Shown: positions 26,201 to 35,200 of the stretch, piece after piece
Layout of the letters: each line of letters opens with the position of its first letter
How positions within the stretch are numbered: the first letter of the stretch is position 1
DNA from: Phalacrocorax aristotelis
Lineage: Eukaryota > Chordata > Aves > Suliformes > Phalacrocoracidae
Assembly (NCBI RefSeq): GCF_949628215.1
Contig: NC_134276.1
Span: 217,702,610-217,766,609, forward strand
Direction of reading: 5' to 3'
Length of the DNA: 64,000 bases
The notes under the pieces: model-generated
The model's database searches: none
Seen by the model: the letters and a program-made list of their open reading frames with translations, nothing else
What the model was told of the DNA's origin: nothing
Made by a program: the position numbers and the translations under genes

Positions 26201-29200
26201 GGGATGGACACAAGTTGCTCTTGGGGAGATTCCGATTGGACACCAGAGGGAAATTTTTCACAGTGAGGACAGTCACCACTGGAATAATCTCCCCAGGGAA
26301 GGGGTTGGCTCGGCCACGTTGGACACCTTCAAGAGTGATCTGGACAGGGTGCTGGGCCATCTTGTCTAGACTGGGCTCTTCCTAGAAAGGTTGGACTAGA
26401 TGATCCCTGGGGTCCCTTCCAGCCTGGGATTCTGGGATTCCGTGATCATGAGCACCTGAGCTCTAGTAGTATGTATAAAATAACGCAAGGGACACCTGGA
26501 GTTAATGCATTTAAAGCTGTGTTTGTATCTCCCTACGGACAGAGTGCACGTGACCCAATTACCATCTCAGAATCATAGAATCACAGAATGGTTTGGGTTG
26601 GAAGGGATCTTAAAGATCATCTAGTTCCAACCCCCCTGCCTTGGGCAGGGACACCTTCCACTAGACCAGGCTGCTCAAAGCCCTGTCTAACCTGGGAATG
26701 TAGCTGAATTTCAGGACATGCATTGTATTCCTCTGGGAATCTCTTGGGGCCATGGGAAGGCTGCAAGGGCTGCCCATGTAAGGAAGGTCATAACCTACAG
26801 ACTCTCCAGAGTTTGAATTATTGTTGAGAGCACAGCCAGCTTGGCAGAGACTTGAAGGCATTACCACCTTGTTTGCTGAGCCACGTACAGCACAATGATG
26901 GTTTAGTTTGGTTCCTGGCCCAGCAAGCCATCACGCTCGGAGATCAGTGTAATACCATAATGGAAAGTTAATCTCAGCAAGAAGGACAACAGCTCAAGGG
27001 ACCAGTGAAGTCCATAGGTTGCTTCTTGAAGTAAGAAGTGAAGGTACCTCCACCAGCATGCAACAACTTGATGGTAAATACTACAGCTCACGCGGCTCGA
27101 GAGACGACACGGGGCCATCCCCGACTGGTGTCCCTCAGTGTCCAGAGGGCAGGAGCCAGTTCTGAGCTGCCACCCACGTGGAGGACTTTGTTCCCAATCC
27201 TCAGCACACATCCTATTTTCTAACCACTGACCTGTCTCCAACCATTTGCCTGTGTCCCTGGGTATCTACACCCCTTGCTCCTCTGAACCCCTCCTGTTGG
27301 ACTGTACTTTCCACCCAACTCTGCTCTGGATTCCCACCAAAATCTCACTGTTCAAGTCCTGAACACGCCCCAGCAGCCCTGTGCTGAGCTCTGCAGCTCA
27401 CAGATTAGCACCATTCCCCACTCAAAAGCTCTTCTTTACTTTTAAGAAACACAAGCTTACCATATACTGGGGGAGGTTGTACAACATTGCTCGATACAAG
27501 ATCTCACAAGGGGTTTCTTGGACTTCTTCTTCCCCCTAGCACAGGAAAACATTAGAAAGAAGGGAAAAACTAAGTACTTCTAGTCTACACACTTGAGATA
27601 TGTCAGTCACGCCCAGTAAAACCCAGCTTGAGGGCTTATTGGTGGACATAACTGCATGCTGACTGCAGGAGCCTCCAGGCCTTTCTCCACTGCTACATTT
27701 GGTCAAGATAGGGATTTCTAGAAAAAAGAGCATCCAAGGTGTGTCCTAAAGCTCATGCAGAATGTATGAATTTCTATGACACCTTGGAAATCTTCCACAC
27801 ATCTGTCTAGTAATGGGGAGCAGCAGCTTCTTACCAGAGACATGGGGCACTTCTCCAGCTCCTCCTCGTTCTTGATCTGGATGTCTGAGATGGAAACGTA
27901 CTTGTGCTGGCAAAATACACAGACAGAGGCAGAGCAATATCACAACTGAAGGATGAAACAGTCAGCAATGACAACACTTGCTGATTTCAGTAATATCCGA
28001 GTTAGGTGTATAGGTTGCAGCAGATACATGGAGAATTCATCTTTGTGTGGGACATCCCTCTGCCCCTGAAGCCCCTCACACATCACTCCCTTGATTGCTT
28101 CCATCCAATCTGTCTAGGATCTCTCTGTAAGTAAATGGAAAGGGACAAGCGCCTCCAAAAGGCAATCGAGACCTCAGATAGGGTCAGTTGACCTCTAGAG
28201 GTGTTTTACTCCACATGCAGAGCACTGCAGGAGCCAAGGCTGGCCATGCTTCCCTCTGTGAACAGCACAGGTCTGGGCGTGTATGTCCAAGCCCAACTCT
28301 GGAAGTCTGTCACCGTCAAAGCACGATGTGGCAAATGCTCACCAGGATGCAGCAATGTTACACCTCGGAAAATGGAAAGTCTGAGTGCTGGACAATCTAC
28401 TTGGAATTGCAGTGAGGACTCAGTTTTCCATTTTTTTGCCCCAATTCCTGCAAGAAGCTCCAAAAGCTTGTCCTGTGACAACTAACAAGAAGGGATCCTC
28501 TTACTCCCTCCAGTAACTGTGTTTCAGCCAGAGGTTAGACATGAGGAGCCCACACTGCATGTGGTGGATATCCAGCCACTCTCAAGCTGTTCAAACCTTG
28601 ACTGGATTCACCACGTTGCCTTCCTAAGGCAGAGAGCGCAAGAGCTCAGACCGAACGTGCTGCTGAAGAGGAGCAGAAGACTAAATTCATGTGAAACATT
28701 GACTGTGGGCTGAGACCATACATCTGAGGAACTTGAAACTCGTTTTAAGTACTGTGTCACAAAATTTATGTGTGTGAGACTTGATCCCCCTGCACTCTCC
28801 CTATGGCCCTGGTGATCTGAGCCAGTGATTTCCCTACTTCCATGAGATCCCCATGGGTCCGATCCCACCTCAGAGCATATGCTGAGTGCCAGGGAGCAAA
28901 AATAGCATGGGATGAGGTTAGACAAGCTGACTGCCACTCAGCAAGGCTTTACGGGCTGCTTCACCCAAGTGCCGAGCATGGAGCCACCATCCTACCTGCT
29001 TCAGTGTCTTCACGCTTTCATGGATAGGCCGTGGTAGCCCTATCAGGGTTTCAGTGTCTCTGTAGGGAATGAAGGAAGGTAAGTATGAGGCTGGGAAGAA
29101 GATCTGGGTTTAACACTTCCATGTCATACAAGGTAAAAGAGGGAGCCTATAGTCTACTGAGCACATCCCAGATGGGTCAGGAATTGGGAGAGGTGTTGGC

Positions 29201-32200
29201 ATGAGCTACCCACCCTCCCACCTCCTCCCAAGCAAATCCTGCACAAGAGAGGGACAACACTGGGGTGAAGAACTGGTGTGAAATCAGGTCTCTGCATGGA
29301 CCCAGCACTACACCTAAAAATTAATATACCTGCAGGATGACTCTGCACCTGCTTCTTGATTTATTCACAAACTGGGTAATTTGCTGTAGATACCAGATTG
29401 TCCCAATTCCCTCCTGCATTAAACTGCTCTCTGGCTTGGGCCAGGGGTCACTTATTCTGGGCTAGGTCTGATTTTTAATAGAAAGAGGTCCTTGGAGACC
29501 AGCATCTCCAAGAAATTGTTTTTATAACACTGAGTGCACTGCTGCAGCCCCAGTGAAATCCAGCTGCGCCGCATCGTCCCGAGATTGCCCTCCACTGGCG
29601 GAGTTTAGAAAACCTAAGCTCTGTGGACCCCTCCCACCAGTTAAATTGCACCGATAGGAGCTATGAGGCAGGCTTTGTTGGATCTACACATGTAACACTC
29701 ACTGTCCCAGCGTGAAGCCGATGAATTTGTTCCTGCTTGCTTCCAGAAAGTGCTCGATGTCCTTCTGTCTGATGGAGCAGCAGAGAAACAAAAACAAGAA
29801 GGTTGGAAAATAGACGTATACCAGATCACAGCCTACGTTGCTCAGAAGTGACAGCAGTGTGGGACCAGCAAGAACCTTTGAGCTTTCCAGGATTGATTTC
29901 TAGAGGTCTTAATAGCAGCAGGCTAGAGCCACCATTGCTCTCGCTGGTTGGGAGCAACGCGAACCAAAGCCATTTGTATTTTCTGTGCAGCTCCATGGGA
30001 GCGTGCAACTAAATGGAGAGGAATGCTCCATGACCAGCATCTTTTTATGCACCTTCTGTGCACCTAGAACATGCATCTTCAAGCAGCATCTGCTCGCTTT
30101 GTGCGAACAAATGTTGTCTCCGCAGTCTGGCAGAGCACGTGCTGCTTCGAGAGAGCAAGCTGACATCTTGTCCACCTTGGGCGTCTTTCACAAGAACTGG
30201 TCAGGGTCTCAGCACTACAAGTAGGACATGAACCATGAGCCAAGGCTCTCACAGGCAGCAAGAAACCCAGCTGGATTTCCAGGCACCAGCCAAGAAAAAC
30301 AACGGTCATTTGAGTTCAAAGCTGAGCGCATTAAGTTACATGGAGTACCACAGCACTGCATGCGTGGAGACCCATGTGGGAAACCAGTTCTTGCTCTGTC
30401 CCTGCGAGGAGTGCTCTGGATAGACACACTTAACCCTGTCACTGCTCCCACATCAAACAGATGAATTTGCTCCCATATTTTAGGATACTGGATTAAATCA
30501 GGCTTCGGATCAACAGCAAAAAAGTTCACAAGGGTTAGAGGGAAAAGGGCAGAGGTTTTCACCCTCTTTTCCTAATGCTCCCCCATATCATGTGTAGCAG
30601 AACTGATCTTAGGAAGGGAAGGCACCAAATTCTTTATCGTGAGACGGTTTTCTCTGATTTTTCACCTTAGAGCAAGGCCACTCAAGAAGGCTTCATCCGG
30701 CAACACAAGAGTCCCACTCAACAAGCAAGATGCAACGTCATTAACCTTTCCCAAGATGATTAGTCTACGACCTTGTCCTGCTGAGATCCATTGGTGCCAG
30801 TTGGGAAAGCTGACCCTGCTCCCACAGCGCTCCAGCACAAGCCACCTTCCCAGTACAACCTGGCATGTCAAAAATGGGATTGCCACTTATCGGCCAAGCT
30901 TGGCCACGCTTGGTTTGTAAAGCCTGGGGAAGAGCTTAGCTAAACTCAGTCCAGAAAGGACCAACTAAGACAAAAAAAGAAGAGGAGTCACTTCAGTTCA
31001 ACTTGCCAGAGGCCAACAAATTTGCCACAGACTGACGCTCAGCCTGCAATGAACTCCAGGAGAGGTAGGACTGGGGAGGATGGCAATGACACCAGACGGT
31101 TTTACCTGACTTTGGGGGCCCAGGGGAGCCCTTTGGGGAAGGACACCCTTTCAATAGGTGGGCGCTGAGCAGGCATCGCAGGGATAATCGCATCCCGCTC
31201 CATCAGGTCCAGTTCTCCCTCGATCCCACTGTCCACATCATCGTTCTCCTCTTCGTCGACTCCTGCTTCATCATTCTTGAAGGGGTCTCTCTCGTTGTAG
31301 ATATCCAAACTGTCTTGCTTCACCAGGGGCTGCAGCGGAAGGAGAAATTCAAGTAAATTCCATTGATTTTATTTCCCTCCCAGCTGCTGGCACCAGACCT
31401 CTCCATCCTGGAAGGATCAAGCTCCCAGATGTTCCTCAGGTAAAGATTTCCCTCCTAGCTGTTGCCACAAAAGCCTGGTCAAGGAATAACCTCCTCTGTA
31501 CCTCTAACCTTGCTGTTCTAGGAGATGTGACCCCATTTTCCATCTTAAATCTGGAGCTACCATCTGACACCTCTCCCCTAGCAAAAGGGGTGCTTTCATC
31601 CTCGGATCATAACACAGCAACTCCAAGAGTGGAGCTAAAAAAAGATGAGCTTGCTGCAAGCAGTTTGCTCTTCGGTGCTTATCAGCCCTTTGCCATAGGG
31701 TCAGGATGTCCTCTTGCTTCCTCTGGATCAAACACATCATGGGACTGGTCTGCCACAACTGAAATTGCTGGATTAAATACTGGAAATGAGCTGGCAATGT
31801 GCACTCAGCCCAAAAGGCCAGCTGTACCCTGGGCTGCATCCCCAGCAGCGCGGGCAGCAGGGCGAGGGAGGGGGTCCTGCCCCTCTGCCCCGCTCTGTGA
31901 GACCCCCCTGCAGCGCCGCCTCCAGCTCGGGGCTCCTCAGCACGGGACAGACACGGGGCTGTTGGAGCGGGGCCAGAGGGGGCACAGAAATGCTCCGAGG
32001 GCTGGAGCCCCTCTGCTGCGAGGCCGGGCTGGGAGAGCTGGGGTTGTGCAGCCTGGGGAAGAGAAGGCTGCGGGGAGACCTTATTGCGGCCCCCCAGGGC
32101 TTAAAGGGGGGCTGTGGGAAGGGTGGGGGTGACCTCTTTAGCAAGATCTGCTGTGACAGGACAAGGGACAATGGTTTTAAACTAAAGGAGGGGAGATTTA

Positions 32201-35200
32201 GACTGGATATAAGGAAGAATTTTTTATAATGAGGGTGGTGAAACGCTGGCCCAGGTTGCCCAGAGAGGTGGTCGATGTCCCATCCCTGGGGACATCCCAG
32301 GCCAGGCTGGACGGGGCTCTGAGCGACCTGGTCTGGTTGAAGATGTCCCTGCTCACTGCAGGGGGTTGGACGAGATGGCCTCTAAAGGTCCCTTCCAACC
32401 CAAACCATTCTGTGATTCTATAATAAACAGGGGCTCATATTATTGCAGAATTAACCTCAAAACCATCTTATGCATTGCTGGTGATGTAAGTGAGCCAGTT
32501 TCAATTTTGCTGGCACTCCTGGAAAACACAGGAGCACTTTGAGGGAAAGGAAAACATGCTCCCAAGCACAGGCTGGCTCCTTGAACGGGTGATGGTCCCC
32601 ATTGGAAAAGCATCTCGGGTTGTGCACCGGGAGGATGTGCCCACTCTTACCCTCCGGCTGCGGTGACCACGCTTCTGCTGCTGCTGCTCCATGAGCTCGA
32701 TGGAGTAGGTGGGAGGCGAAGCGGCACGCATGCTGCGCATCACCTGAATGCTGTCCTCCGGCAAGGGTGGCAGCCCCAGCTCCTCCCGCTTCCTCACCTT
32801 CATTGCCTGCAGGGCTTCAAATCCACCCAGCGTGAACTAGAGATCAACAAGAGAGGTGAGAAAGCGGGAGCAGACACCTCACCTGGCCTGCATGGCTCTT
32901 CTGGGTTTCCAGGCCATCAAACTGGAGAGTTGAGGATGAAGACACCACATCACTGCTTTGTTCTCCAGACCTCCCCACCACCCCATGTCTCAGCTCACCC
33001 TCATCCCAGAAGAAACTATTTGCCTTGCGTCAGCTTCCTGTGCCCTCCTAAATAACCTTGTTATGGTTGGACTGAATAGTGGGGAACATCTAGGCTGCAT
33101 CAGCACTATTCCCAAAATGATCAGTTTCTGGAAAAAGGAAGGCTTTGCACCCACCAGAAGCACCTTCCAGAGCAGGAGCAGGACCTTCTTCATGGGGAAG
33201 TGTGGAGCGTGGCCACTGCAGAACTTGGTCACCATTGTGAAAAGCAGAAGAGCAAACGGCTCTTCATTGTGCACAGGGAAACCTGGCAGAGAGAGGGACC
33301 AGGAGCAGGTTCAGAGCAGATCCCCCATCCCTGAGGTCTCCAGCATGACAAAGGGACTTTGTTAGGGCACAATGAACTTTGTGGCTCACTCAGCTCCATC
33401 CTGAAGGTCTCCTGGCAGGTTTTCCACTCGGGGGGATCTGCCTCCTGCTCCACACGGATGTTTTCCACCATCAGATACATGACACTGAGCAGCACCCTGC
33501 CAGGACAGCATAGCAGGCAGGTGACACTGCCAGCCAGAGGCCACTTTGTCCCCAGAAGCTGTCCCACAGCCTCCACCCAACGTGCTAGTGCGGGGCTGAG
33601 AGGGGCTACCTGAGCTCCGTGCTGTCGGCCAACGAGATGGCCGGCTTCCTCAGGGCACTGCTGCAGGCCTGGCTGTTGCTGCGGGGAAGGGGACGAGCTC
33701 AGCGCCGGCCACCGGGCACAGGCTGCTCCTCGCCCCGACCCACAGCCTATGTCAGAAGCACCGCGCTGGGGGATGTGCCGTGGCTGCGGCACCTCCCTGG
33801 TCCTCAGTGAGGAAGAGGAGAAAGGAGAAAGAAGGCAGCGAGAAGAATGGGCAGAAATAAGATGAAGGAGGGTGAGGAGGATGGGGAGAAAGAAGATGAA
33901 GAGGGCAAGGAAGACTGAAGAAGAGGGCGAGAAGAAAGAATAAGATGAAGAAGAGGACATGGAGGGCGAGAGCAGTGCGGATCCTCTCACTCAATCTCCA
34001 TGTTGAGGAGCTCCAGGAAGGCGGTGAAGGTTCCCAGCCGGTACAGGAGGAAGCTGTTGTGTCGAGACCAATGGAGGACATCACCTTCATTATCGCAGTC
34101 TCCAAAGACCCCTGAAGAGGCCCAAAGGCAGGCACCGGTTAGGGGGGAGCTGCCTTTGAACCCCTGGAGCACACGGGACCATCCTGGGAAGGAGCGTCAC
34201 TGCACCGACCTGGCACAACCCCATGAGAAGGTTTCTCCCAAGCCCCCATGCTGAAGCCAGCGAAGGCAGCGGATATGTGGCCGCATCCAGACACAGGGGA
34301 CGTGGTCCTTACCCTGTGCCAGGTAGAGGATGGCCCGTGCTACTTTGAGCCGCTTTTCCCTGTTGACCACCTCCAGCCCATCCAGCAGGTGCATGACGTA
34401 GGCCTTCTGCTGAGCCCCATCCAGCTCCAGCCACCTCCTGCCCTGCACTGGGAAGGGGACATGACAACCAGCGGGGTGCCTCCCTGGGGGTCCCGCTCTC
34501 CCCCGGCGGGGCTGCCCCGAGACCTGGGGTGCTGAGCCCAGAGCTGATACCTTGAGCGTGAAAATCCTCCTCGAAGCATCTCCTGTTGGTGCTGAGCTCA
34601 GGCTCCTCGGTGTAGCTGTACAACTCTGATGGAGAAAGGGGTCAGCAGGGACCCGGAGGAGTTTTACCCTCCTCTTCATTGCCAAATGCCTTGTGGGACT
34701 CTGAAGCATCCCTACACACCCGAGGAGACATGGGCAGAGACCTAAACTTATCCCTGAGCTCTTCTGCAGCTCCAAGGGGCGTCTTGGAGCCACCCAGTGC
34801 TACCAAATTCATCATTTTCATCCCCGTGTTCGGGCTGGGCTGTTCCCACGCTCCTGCCCACAGCGGCAGCGCTCGAGCTGCCTTCGCAATTTCAAAGGGG
34901 ATTTTGGGGGAGAATTTTCTGTCTCAGTTAAGCCAGTTTGCAAAGTGAGGGACTGCAGGAGCACCTAGGCAAGACCTGCATGGATTTCACACCCAGCGGC
35001 TCGGATATTTTGGGACCTGCAAAGAGGATTTGAAGGGACATGGTGTTGTGCCTATTCCTGTGTAATTCCTACCGTTTCCTATAGAATTCCTATAGGTCCT
35101 ACGATGCTGAACAGCACCGTGGGGGACTGAAACAGTCCTGCAAGGGAGGAGGAAGGATCCCTCAAAGAAAAAATATGCTTTAGCCAGGCCAGCTTGTGCA

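Noticed and set aside
33229-33990. 253-codon minus-strand frame across STRIP2 exons 7-8
   Set aside because: It reads through a pyrimidine tract and spliced exons in the wrong frame; the real exons inside it have clean splice sites.
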